Of a stretch of 64,000 bases of DNA, positions 1 to 12,700 are shown one piece after another. The notes under the pieces were generated by a model, which was not told where the DNA came from, made no database searches, and worked only from the letters and a program-made list of their open reading frames with translations. Position numbers and translations under genes: made by a program. Numbering within the stretch: the first letter of the stretch is position 1; each line of letters starts with the position of its first letter. Source of the DNA: Silurus meridionalis (taxonomy: Eukaryota > Chordata > Actinopteri > Siluriformes > Siluridae); NCBI RefSeq assembly GCF_014805685.1, contig NC_060885.1:24809632-24873631 (forward strand), in the 5' to 3' direction.

Positions 1-612
1 GGCTTCTTTTTTGACCTATAGAGTTTTAGCCAGCAATGTTTTCTGGAAGTATTCCTGAGCCCATGTTGTGATTTCCATTACAGTAGCATTCCTGTTTGTG
101 ATGCAGTGCCATCTAAGGGCCCGAAGATCACGGGCATCCAGTATAGTTTTTCTGGCCTTGACCCTTACGCACAGAGGTTGTTCCAGATTCTCTGAATCTT
201 TGAATGATATTATGCACTGTAGATGATGATAATTTCAAACTCTCTGCAATTTTTCTCTGATAAAAACTCCTTTCTGATATTGCTCCACTATTTTTCACCG
301 CAGCATTGGGAGAATTGGTGATCCTCTGCCCATCTTGACTTCTGAGAGACACTGCCACTCTGAGAGCCACTCTGAGAGGCTCTTTTCTTCTTTTGACCTA
401 ATAGGTTGCAAATTGGTCCTCCAGCTGTTCCTTACATGTACAAAATGAGCCAATATTTGGCATGACATTTCAAAATGTCTCACTTTCAACATTTGATGTT
501 ATCTATGTTCTATTGTAAATAAAATATAAGTTTATGAGATTTTTTAATTATTGCATTCCTTTTTTATTCACAATTTGTACAGTGTCCCAACTTTTTTGGA
601 ATCGGGTTTGTA
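1..612 (-). mobile_element. Tc1-like DNA transposon remnant, cut by the window edge
   Basis: Read on the minus strand, 370-128 encodes a helix-turn-helix-like stretch (motif STVHNIIQRFRESGTTSVRK) of the kind that opens fish Tc1-type transposases. The frame then breaks, and the homology-like sequence carries on to the window start. The outer edge, near 612, carries the motif CCCAACTTTTTTGGAATCGG, a terminal motif that I recognise from a dispersed fish repeat. No intact transposase is present here. Superfamily placement rests on the HTH motif only. Confidence 0.6.
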
Positions 613-1596
613 CACTACTGATGAAAACCTCTCGATAAAATACAGAGTAGCAGATCGATGGCCTCTGCTGAAGCCCAGGCCTGCTTATGATGCGAGCTAC
701 ACTTAAAATAAGTGATTCTCACATAAAGCTTTTTGACAGCCAGAGTAACAGGCACTACCGAAACAGTCAACAATGAAGTTATTTTTTGCCCTCACTTGTC
801 TCTTTTCCCCGGTTGTGTTTTGTGCAATTTTGAGAATCCACATACAATTATGGCAGAGGCAGAAATGGGACTACTTCCGGGGTTTAACAGTCTTCTATTT
901 ATAGCTACAACCATAAATATCAGGGGCTCGATGTGTTCACAACAGTCCTGTATTTTTAGAGGTTTTGTAAAGTGACAGAAAAATTCAAGATAATATGCAA
1001 AACTACCGCATTTCTATCCAATACTAAATATAAATGAGTATTTACGGCTCTTTCAAGACACTAAAAAACGATTTTAAACGATAGAATGACTTTGTGTTTT
1101 GCCCAAGACTTTGAAAAGACATTATTATTATTATAGAAACAGATTTGAATGTCCATAATTACATTCATTACATCAAGTAAACGCTTCTATATCCTTAGGT
1201 TATTTGTGAACATCCTATTCGTACACTTTCTGTTGCATTTGTGAGATTCACCCGTTAACTGTTCATTGTAGGGGGCATGATTTTAAAAATAAAGCCCCAA
1301 AGTATAAAGCCAGTAAATGCATTTGTGGCTTCTTTCCCTCTATAAAGGAAACAGAGATGAGTATGTGCCAAAGTCTGGGTTCCTGTGGCAGACCCCACCC
1401 CACCCCAACTGCACAGAGTATGCTGCACAACAAACGCTCAGATCCCCACTACAGCTCGAGCGATGACTACCTCTCACCACTGATCCCCCAGCACCAGATC
1501 CCCAACTCACGCCAACTCCAGCCACAACCCACTAGGCTGTGACCACAGCGCCATGGGCACAGAGTCTATATTTGCCATAGGAGCACACACACACAC

Positions 1597-1635
<39 letters not shown>

Positions 1636-2458
1636 AATCTGAAACGATAAAAAAAGATTACGGTTCTGGGTTGCTATATTTGAATCTGTACAAACTACAA
1701 TTAAGCTGACGTTCTATTGTTGTATTGCTAAATTTGCCTTGTCCTTTCTGAAAAAGACACAAGCTCCATGCAAGGCCACCAGGAAATGATTCAAGAAAAC
1801 AAAACAGGAATTGTTTAGTATTTATTTAGGAAACACAGAAGTCAACTGGTTGTTGTGGTAAAATAAAAAACTTGCAGCACCAAGAATGATCTCTTAGATA
1901 CACAAACCTAATGGGAGGATCATATCATGCATTATCATCTTTATTAGCAAAGACTTCAATTACTTTCAATCCTAATTTTTTTAACCAAACTGCATAGCTT
2001 TTTGTTCTGTCCTATAATTTTACTGAGGCCCAACAATTTTCCAAAGCTTGTCCAAGGCGATCCAAAACCTCTTTTGTCATGGATAAATCCATCGACTGAA
2101 CTTCCTGCTATTCCAACATGCTTCACACATGCCAAGGTCAAGGAGTGTGTTTGTGTAGCTCTGTTTTTCATTCCAACATGGGCTTCGTTTTTCTGTAGAT
2201 GGGAGGAAGAACTGTGCAACTTTCTCCATATCCTATTTCCTCTCAGCACTGTTTAAGAAATTCCAGCAGTGCCACTGTTTCATGGCCTCATGAGCAGAGG
2301 GAAGCGCAGTTTAGGCTTGAGTAATAAGCTGCTGTCTAGTAATGATAATTTGGTAGACCATGTTAGACGGTGTTCTGGAATTATGATCACAAACTAGTCT
2401 CCACAAAGATTACGATGCCCTCATTCCTTCTTTAGTTAAATGAGATATCAGTACATGT
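613..2458. other. Intergenic stretch, no gene seen
   Basis: I see no exon with matching splice sites and no RNA gene. Short open frames occur on both strands, for example 1357-1542 and 2002-2256, but nothing in them resembles a known family. The only clear structure is the CA microsatellite at 1584-1630. Confidence 0.5.
1584..1630. repeat. (CA)n microsatellite
   Basis: Simple CA repeat broken once by an AAAA run. Confidence 0.95.
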
Positions 2459-2466
2459 GGTTTGTG

Positions 2467-3162
2467 CAGTGTTGGTACACAAACCATGTAAAAGTAAATT
2501 ATCAGTAAAATACTACTCCAGTAAAAGTACTTGCACTTGAGTAAAAGTACAAAAATATTTGCCTTTAAATGTTCTTAAATAGCCGATGTACTATATGACT
2601 ACTAGTACTAGTTTATGTGAAAAGATTTTAATGTTACTCTGAACAAACAAATCTATTAATAGAATGATTTTAATGAGTAAAACATTGACTGATATCTATT
2701 ACAATTATCATGAGCCCAAAACCTTTTTTCAACTACTTAAAAAAAGAAAATCTGGCAAATCAGGCGACGGGTGTTGTGGTAAGTTCGAATCAGGAGATTC
2801 TTCCCTCATTTGTTCCTCTCTAAATGTTCTGCTTGCTGTTGAACTGATGATAAACTGTATGTTTGTGTTAAGTAGATATCACCAAGCGCCAATCAAAACA
2901 AGTTCAAAACAGAGTGCATGCACTACTTCGATTGGTGGATTGCTGCGGGCCTGATCAGTTAAGCTTTTATCCACTCATGAATAAAAAGAAACGACTGATT
3001 TCACAAAATGTAGTTGAAATACAATATATACATTTGACTTTGAAATGTAGTGAAGTGAAAGTAAAAGTCTTCCCAAATGGAAATACTTCAGTAAAGTACA
3101 GACAGAAAAAGTGTCTCAAGTGCAGTAACGAGTTACATTTACTTCATTACTGTCCACCACTA
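2467..3162. mobile_element. Non-autonomous hAT-type element with 8-bp target duplication
   Basis: The element starts CAGTGTTGG and ends CCACCACTA, imperfect terminal inverted repeats (7 of 9 matching). It is flanked on both sides by the identical octamer GGTTTGTG (2459-2466 and 3163-3170), which is the 8-bp duplication made by hAT transposases. Sub-terminal parts are rich in repeated AGTAAAAGTAC-like motifs. There is no transposase frame, so it would depend on an enzyme supplied elsewhere. The exact duplication suggests a fairly recent insertion. Confidence 0.85.
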
Positions 3163-3781
3163 GGTTTGTGTCAGTTGATGATATAATTAATGGAGAACTA
3201 ATATAGTAAGTGGACAGAAGTAATTTGTCTTCTTTTTTCTTCATCAAGCATGACTTTTACAGAAGTGATTAAACATTTATAATAATGAATTTCCAACCAA
3301 ACAACAGGAAGCTAAAATTGCAGCTGAATTTTGCTGGGTGATACTGGACCAGGATGAAGAAACATCTTTACACAAAAGAGAATATTTTAGTTTTAATCAA
3401 TGCTCAGAACAGAAAATGTAAATAAGAATAAAATTGGGACCATTCTGTATTATCAAGAACACACTCTAAATATATTGTGGATCTTTTCATTAAACTACCC
3501 CCCCTGAACCCCCACCCCCGTTTGTTGCCACTGTGCAAACAAATAACACGTGCGAATAGCAAAGGCAGGTGCTTAAAGAATTTCTTTCTGTGAGCTTCCC
3601 CTTACTGATAGTAAGCAGTGTGTGTACCACACCTATTCACTCATCAAAGCCAGACAGTCAAACCCATAGTAGACAAAACTCTATGAACAGTCAGCTGCAT
3701 TAAAGTATGCTCAAGCAGACAAAAGGAACCAAGCATGTATGGTGATCAAGAAGGCTTCAATTTCACCAGAATTAATGATCT
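3163..3781. other. Presumed fam120b 3' untranslated and flanking region
   Basis: This lies just downstream of the fam120b stop on the minus strand. No canonical AATAAA is seen on that strand. A variant signal ATTAAA (minus) lies at 3397-3392, about 390 bases past the stop, and could mark the transcript end. Nothing else is recognised. Confidence 0.35.
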
Positions 3782-4516
3782 TTAGGAGTCAAGGGAAAGC
3801 TGGAATTTAGCTTCGCTACTGAGGCCATCTGCAATAGAGAGCAAAAATAAATATACAACTTTAAAACCTCTCAGAATGTGCAATTTCAGTGTGTGAATTT
3901 ACCTTGGGGCAAGGTAACATCTTCTTTTGTTAGGACGTCTTGTTCTTGAACTTGGTCTAGAACCATGTCCTAGAGGTTAAAAACAACATTGGAATTAGAT
4001 TCCATTAGATTTGACTGTACCTACTGATAAACACACCAACACTACTGTTTCTAAGAGCGCCTTGCATGTACCTTGCATGTGAAAGGCTGGACCCCTGGGA
4101 TGCTGTCTATAGTCAGGGTTCCAAAGAATTGGGGTTCCCATTCTCGTTGAGACTCTTCATCCATGGGCCTCCCTGAGGAAATGACAGTATCTTTGAAACG
4201 TGATTTTAATTATGGGCCTCAGTCCTTAATTTACTAAGGAATAGAGAAATTGCGAATCACTGGAAACATAAACCATATAATTCTCCAAAGCCCAAACTCT
4301 ACCACCACCTCCCCACAAGCCTGAGGCAGTGATTACCAGCTCAAATGCAGACATTAAATTAGAGACAGACTTTTTTTTTTCATACATATACTTGAATATC
4401 ATATTTCGACTGACAGAATACACAATCTGAAGGGCAAAATAATCCCTTTCTAAGAAAAACAACTTGAACCAAACCAGAAACACCACTGAATATGCTCTTT
4501 TGTCTTGCAGGCAGTT

Positions 4517-4575
<59 letters not shown>

Positions 4576-6177
4576 ATCAGCTTCTTGTAGTTTCACCCAG
4601 GAAAGGAATATTACTACAGTGACATTTTTAATCCAATAAAACATGTAAAGAAATGCAGCTGGATAAACATTACAGCTAGCGGTCAACCGTGGACGACGCT
4701 ACAAATAAACAAACGGAATGCAGCAAACATGATACGGTGTTAGCATAAACGAAAACAAAGTCTCGTCGCAGAGACACGAGATGTGTTTCATGCGCTGTTC
4801 AACATCAATAGAAAAACCAGATGGAGACGATTTCACCACAAGGTCTCTTTTAATCACGCTAAAAAGCCTCAGTATGCTGGATGCCAGTGAAAAGAAGCAG
4901 ATCTCCAGGAGTTTTTTTAACAGTCCCCATGTTATAATTTTGTTTTCTTGTTATGTTACTTAAAATAGCTCACATCCCATAAAAAAAATCTATTCTTGTT
5001 TTGACAAAGCAGCGGCCATATCTAAAGCTGGCTGCTGTGTATCATTAACTCTGGAGTGAAGCTGGAGTGTGTTATACATGAAAAAAGCTTTTTGCCTGCA
5101 AGAGGCACCAGAATTGAATTACAGTATGGTACACACTTTGCCATACATTCACGTATTATTATTATGTGAAGACAGTCTAGAAATGAACTAATTCTAAACC
5201 TGCAAAAAAGAAAAAAACATAAATTCTACCATCTTTTTTTTTTTTTTGCTTTACATTCTCTTTTATTCTCAGTTGTGAATTATTGGATAATGTAATAATA
5301 CACAGCCTCCAAATGTTCGGGTGATTTTTTGTTTCCATGATGCTGTGGTAGCTCAGAGGTTAAGGTTCTGTGCTGGTGAATGCTGCCTGCTACTGAGCTA
5401 CTTTTGGGCTCTCAAGCAAGATCTTAAGTAACTTTAGATACCACACAAATAATTCAACTATAATTTTTTTTTTTTTTTTTGCGTAGTTGGAAATTCAGAT
5501 TTACATGTGGATAAAATAAAAAAATTTACTGATCTCTCACCAGGAATTTGTCTGCCTGGAAAACTAAGGATAGTGTAGCCACGTCTTCCGCATGCTCCGA
5601 GAACCAGGTCTCGAAGTGTGACAAAGAGTAACATCCATGCAGGCTGGAAGGAAAACAACAAGAAAAATGTCTAATGTTCGACTGCTTGTGATGGTCCTCA
5701 GTGTCATTTGGAATGAAATCAGCAGAACATAAAGCTAAATTTTTCTTTTGAGAAAAATCGGTTTAAAAATGTAGTTAATTAAAATGCTAAATCTCTAGGA
5801 AATTCAGGCAGAAATAAATAGAATAAAAAATAAAAAAAAAGCAAGAAGTTAACAATTTTAAATGAAAAACCTGGAATATGTCACTTAAAGGAAACATGTG
5901 GGATCTTGTGAAAGAGAAAACTCGCCTGGCTCTCAATCACAGTGCACCAGAAAGCTCATTATGCATGGGCTTCATCAGTTATTTATATTATATGCATAAT
6001 GGCAGGTGGAGGGTTGCCACAGTAGGGTCTTCCCAGTTTTTCAGTTGCTTTTGCTACCTTTTCCTGTTACAAAATGCTGTATTAGTACTACTGTTTAAAA
6101 TTTTGTTACATCTGAACAGAAGACCATAGTCAAGCCAAGAATAGCTGAAGAATTAACATTTAAAACACTTTTTTTCA

Positions 6178-6236
<59 letters not shown>

Positions 6237-8613
6237 GTTACAGCCCATAAGAAAAGCATGCTTGCAAGAAAAGTGTACAATAGAATTTGTTTTCATAAAA
6301 TTGTTTTCATAAAAACAAATGAATAACAGTGTTAAAATGATAAATTTCTTGCTGACTTATTCTGTTTGTTTGCAAGCCATGCTTTTAGGTTTTTTTTTCT
6401 AAGATCACCACAGAAACCTGTGTGTGCATGTGCTGTATCTAGTATCCACCAGAGGCTTGGCAGAGAAACAGCTACTAGTGTGGTTCGAGCAGTGTGTAAG
6501 ATATATGGACTGCTGACTGGGACTGACCCGACCCATCAAAGGGCATACTTAAGGCACTGGATAAACAATGTTACTCATTCACAGCCTTTTGCCAGTTATT
6601 GTTGAATACATCCAGTGTGGTCCAAAAGTCTGGGAGCACTAGTGGACATCTTTTGATTTTGCATTCTTTTCTAATTTTCTATAACAGATTTCTTGAAAAA
6701 TAATGTAACTGACAACACATTGAGTGCAAAGTCAAATCCTTGAAGTGTTCACATGAATCTCAGAGCTTAGTATTTTGTATTTCCTCTTTCTGCTTTAATG
6801 ACCAAACTTTATGGATTCCACAAGTTGGCCAACATTACAGAATTGATTACATTAATATAACAATCTAGATTACAATGCAGAATTTGTAATATTTATTGTT
6901 TAGTTTGAAATATTTTTTTTTAAATGTTCTATCTATCTCTCACCCTCTTATAACACATATTTCACAACTGATATTCATAAGAACACTTTCTTTTTACTCA
7001 CATTGCCCTCTAGAAGCTCCTCCCTTGCACAATTAGAGTGTGCTTGTAGGTACTTCGAATGAAACAGCAAGCCATCAAAGATTTTCCAAGGCATGATCTC
7101 GTTCATTGCAAAAGGAAAACCACAGACACTATTGGCAGCAATCACATAGGTAAGGCCGCGGACAAAGAGGGAACCGAGATGAACAGCCCTTGGGTCCACC
7201 TGAGGAACCTGCAAAATTATATATTTTTACTTGCAATATTGTTAATAAAGAAATAGAACACAAATCATATAGTAAAACCTTAAATCACACCAAAAACCAT
7301 TCATTATATATTAGTCTGTACAGAGGCTAGGCGAGATAACGGGTTGTGCTTGGGGGAGTGGGGGCAGATTGCCTGCCTGACACTCACCTGGCTACCTCCC
7401 CCCTCAGTAATGGGAGATAAGAGAAGGAATGACTGATTAGCGCTTGTGTCACTAAAATGAAAGACTTGCCTACCACCTGCTCTCCACTCAAACACAGCTT
7501 AAACTAAAATAAACAAAAGGTGGTCAGTACATGAAGTCAAAAGCTTCAGCAGTGCTTGACGGCCCAAGCGTATATGCTACCAGTTAATATTACACTGACT
7601 GGGCAGGGTTTTCTTTCCTCCAAGAGTGCAATTCAAAGCATTTTTATTTGCATACTGTCTTATTATAATTTATGACCCCTTTCATTATTGTCATTATTGT
7701 ACGTACTGAAAGCCAGATATTGTTTGGTTTGTTTTGATATAAAACAGCGTAAAAACAAATAATGAATATGTTTGGAAGCCTGCCAACAAATATCTAGGCA
7801 ATGATTACCAATGGTAGCTTGCTGTTAGGCACAGAGACAAAGTGCAGAGCTTTACTTTTAAAGCAAAAGCAGCAGCTGTTCTACCAGCATTTGACCACAG
7901 AAACAATGAAGGCTGCCTGAGCCAGATGTCTGGGAAACTAAGGCAAGGCCTGGGGCAGAGATTAACATTAATGGCAACTCTTAACCTTGTGAGCAGATCG
8001 TTCACCTGTGCGATGATGCATCTGTGCCATTTCATGTCCTAAAACATTCATGTATAGTGAAGAATAATGAACAATAGAGTCCAGAATATGTGGGGAAAAC
8101 TAAATGTGTTCATTTTCCATATAAGGCAACTGATGTTCTTTGCTGCTGGGATGAAAAATAAAACACTTTCCTAAAAGTTCTCCAAAACATAAACTGGTCT
8201 TAACGCCCTTGATTCCTGCCTAGTGTGTGTACTTGTGTTGTTTTCGGCACACAGAGGCATCCGTATGTGTGTGTGTGTGTGTATATATTCACATTCCCTC
8301 ACTGTCACAAAGCAGCACAGGGAGAGAGTTAGAGAGAGATTGAGGGGGGTATCAAGCAGCCCCAGGAGACTCTCCTGCCATCTGTCTGGCTCTTAAAGCT
8401 TGCTTCGTCTCTCCCCCTTCCTCCACCTCCTCCCCTGTGATCCCCCTTTCACATTTCAGGCAGATGTGACAGTGTTGCTCCCGATGGGACACAACAATAG
8501 CATGTGCAACAGGTGCTCCTGCCTCCCTCCGGCACATGGGAGGCAGGAGAGCTTCACACACTTTCATCTGGCCAGCGGCAAGCTGTCGCCACAGTGACTT
8601 AAACACACATGCG

Positions 8614-8660
<47 letters not shown>

Positions 8661-9669
8661 CTTGCCTGAGTCGCTCAGCAACTCAACACCTGCTACTTGT
8701 GCCCTCAAAACACATAGACCTAAACATATTCATTCATCACCCCGACATATAGCTGGAAATATACACTGCTCTATGTCTTTGTACTGAAACATAAAGACAC
8801 AGAAACAATGCTGACATGAGTGCAGCAAACAACCATCAAAGCACAACATAGAGAGACCTGCTAACTGCTAACAAATGCTTACAGAATCTTCCTCATGTAT
8901 CCCTAAAAAGTATATGAGGGAAAAACTAATATAACTCTATAAACAACTTGTACAGCTGAGTGAGAAGATAGAAAAACCCCAAATTAGATTTGGATTTGGT
9001 TTCTTTTGGTCTCTGGCTTAAAAGCATGATCAGTTCTTGCAATGCCAATAGTGACTGTGTGTGCATTTGGAAGTAAGGGAAACTGGTACATTCGCAATGC
9101 AGCAAATCAGCCAGTGGCTTCCTGAATATCTCTTCTGAGATGTTTATTAGCCCCACATCTTCACTGGAGAGAGAACGTTCTTCAATATGGCTGCCCCAAA
9201 ACCATGGGCGCCCGTGAAGGCAACGTCTTAAATAGTGTGTGTAGTAGGTTTAAATGAGGGAAGGAGCAGAAATAGGCCTGTGGTCAACAGCAGGGACGTC
9301 TCGGAGCCTGTCACCAGAGCGTTGCTCTCAGGTTCAGACCACAATTAGAGCACTTTTTGAGTGGAATGTCGCAAAGCGACCAAAAACGATCCCTCCCCCT
9401 AAACCTAACCCCCCCAAGTCTCTTTTTTTCTTTTTACTCCCAAATAATGAGAGAATCCAATACATCATTCAAGATGACTCTGCTGTTTTGGGGAAAGAAA
9501 AAAAAAGCTCGTGAAGTGTTGGTTTGGCAGGACAGAGAATTATTACCCTGAGTAGCACTAAGGAAATCAGTCTCCAGTCTCCTTGAGAATACATGATACA
9601 AATGTGCTTTAATCATTTACCAACACCCAAAACACTGCACTGTTTTTGTTTATGTGGAGACTTTGAGTT

Positions 9670-9729
<60 letters not shown>

Positions 9730-12700
9730 GTGCACATGGCTGGAGGGCACCTTTGGAAAAGACTGCATATTGACACTAATGATGAAGGAAAGACCCAACT
9801 GTAGACTAATTTTAACACTTTCATGGCACAGACCAACTGGAGAACAGGCCTCCTACCCTTCATTAAGCTGCCTGTAAGTTCCAAAGGAGAGAAAATACAT
9901 AAACGGCTTACCCTTGTATGCTGGAGGTCTGTGTAAGACTTGTATCTGATACAGACTGCTTGGCTTAGATATGCATCTATGTCTTCTACGGAAAAGTGTT
10001 TAGCCTAAAATAAGAACAAATATTCCTCTTTAGTTTTCAAGCGGTGAAAGTTATTATCTAGTGTACAAAACAAACGCTTGGAAGATATAACATAAAGAAA
10101 AGGCTTTTTCATAACACAGAAACATGTTATGTAAACCAGCAAGCCAGACTGAATAATCAGTTTATGTCTTTTCACGTAGCAAACATTACTAAGGACAATC
10201 AAATTTAAAATATACAACAGCCAGATATAACACACCTGAACTGCTATGTATGTTACAAGACAGATCACAGCTACCAAAGGAGTGTCAAAAGATTTCAGAT
10301 CTTCAGCAAAGTCTTGTAGGTCAAAAACAGCTAAAAAAGTGGACACTCTGACACTTTTCACCTCAGAGTCATTCCAAACCACAGAGTTGTGAGGTCAGGA
10401 GTTCCCTCTGTTATTTGAACAAAACAGATAGTGAATAATGGAAAGACTTCAGGAAGGACCCTGTGCTAGAAAACAAATAAACAATGTTATCCACATTAGG
10501 TGCTATCATTCATATTTTAACCAATTTTAGCCTTCTTCAAGTCAAGTCAAGTCAAGTTTATTTCTAAAGCGCTTTTCACAACAGACATTGTCTCAAAGCA
10601 GCTTTACATAAATCAACAGTCAAGGTGAATGGTGTGCATTTATCCCTGATGAGCAAGCTGTGGCGACTGTGGCAAGGAAAAACTCCCTTAGATGTGCATC
10701 TGCATAACTGAGGCTGATGCGATTCACATCCTGATGCATAGCAGTGACACGATACATTAAAGATATATATGAAGCAGCTACAGATGTGATGTGATACTCC
10801 CTCCCCATTACGATGCAGCTCATTCCGATTTCGATTCGATTCAACACAATGCGATGCAATTTAAAAAACATGATTTTATTCAATTCAATATGGTACACTT
10901 TTATTTCTTCAGTTTAGAAAGATAAACCAGATGTTTTTTTTCCCTGTTCTGTCTCTAGAAAGATTAACAGCTCTACCTCTGCCATGTTAATCTGTATTCT
11001 AAGTGACTCTCAGGACACGTCTCGGTCTCCTAAGTGTTGTGATACGCCATATTCATGTGGCAGCAGTGATGCTGAGAGTATGCGCTTGAGAAACAGTTTA
11101 GGGGAAAATCAATCTACATATCAAATATTGGTCAAAAATTATTGCCCACTTTCTAAATAATACTAATACTAATAATTACATTTTTTTTTTTTTTACTGAT
11201 GCAAATATGTTTAAAACGATGCATCGCAATACAAATGACAACTTGTATCTGGTGCACTCTTTTTTAAATTAATGCATCAAATCGTTAACTTTTATGATGC
11301 ACCGATGCGAATCGTATTTTACAATTTTACAACCCATTTAACAGACCCACAAAATAATTTCTGAGCCATGAATTACATGCTCAACTGCAAAAATATTCAG
11401 GCACCACTAAATCGTTTAGTGCTCTATATTCTATTTTAAACTAAATAACAAGCACGCAGTATTTATTATGTGGACTCATTACATTAAATTCTTTCTTGCA
11501 CATTATTACACATTTAGCTCTGTCTCACTGTACTGTATGCACACTGTAGGTAGTCCTGTGCATAGATCTGTATGTTCTAGGTTTATATCAGCTAGTGTTT
11601 ATTTTGGATGTTTTATGTAGCTGTTCTGTTGCTGTCAATGTACAGTGGCGTGAAAAATTGTTTGCCCCTTCCTGATTTCTTATTTTTTTGCATGTTTGTC
11701 ACACTTTAATGTTTCATATTATAAACTAATTTAAATATAAGTAAAAGATAACACAAGTGATCACAACATGCAGTTTTTAAATAAAGGTTTTTATTATTAT
11801 TATTATTAAAACAAAATCCAAAACTACATGGCCTTGTGTGAAAAAGTGTTTTTCAATAAACCTAATAACTGGTTGGGCCACCCTTAGTAGCAACAACTGC
11901 AATCAGGCGTTTGCGATAATTTGCAATGAGTCTGTTACAGCGCTGTGGAGGAATTTTGGTCCACTCATCTATGCAGAATTGTAGTAATTTAGCCACATTG
12001 GAAGGTTTTCGAGCATGAACCGCCTTTTTAATGTCATGCCACAGCATCTCAATATGATTTAGGTCAGGATTTGACTTCAGACATTTAGAGGTGGACTTGC
12101 TGGTGTGTTTTGGATCATTGTCCTGCTGCAGAACCCAAGTTTGCTTCAGCTTGAGGTCACGAACAGATGGCTGGACATTGTCCCTCAGGATTTTTTTTGG
12201 TAAACAGCAGAATTCATGGTTCCATTTATCACAGCAAGTCTTCCAGGTCCTGAAGCAGCAAAACAGCCCCAGACTATCACAATACCACCACCATATTAAA
12301 CTGTTGGTATGATGTTCTTTTTCTGAATTGTGGTGTTACTTTTACACCAGGCGTAATGGGACACACACCTTCCAAAAAGTTCAACTTTTGTCTCGTCAGG
12401 CCACAGAGTATTTTCCCAAAAGTCTTGGGCATCATCAAGATGTTTTCTGGCAAAACTGAGACAAACCTTTATGTTCTTTTTGCTCAGCAGCAGGTTTCTT
12501 TTGGTTTACTTAACTTTATCAGGCAGGTCCTATTTAAGAGATTTCTTGATTGTGAACAGGTGTGGCAGTAATCAGGCCTGGGTGTGGCTAGAGAAATTGA
12601 ACTCAGGTGTGACAAACCACTGTTTTAACAGGGGACAAACACTTTTTCACACAAGGCCATGCAGTTTTGGATTTTGTTTTTCGTCAATAATAAAAACCTT

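Noticed and set aside
1357..1542. 61-codon Pro/Ser/His-rich open frame after a TATAAAGG box
   Set aside because: No family motif, no Kozak-supported context beyond chance, and an equally long frame exists on the opposite strand. Not enough to call a gene.
8352..8787. Overlapping open frames on both strands up to 118 codons
   Set aside because: They are open mainly because of the CA/GT repeat, which encodes Cys-Val or Thr-His runs. They lie in fam120b intron 5.
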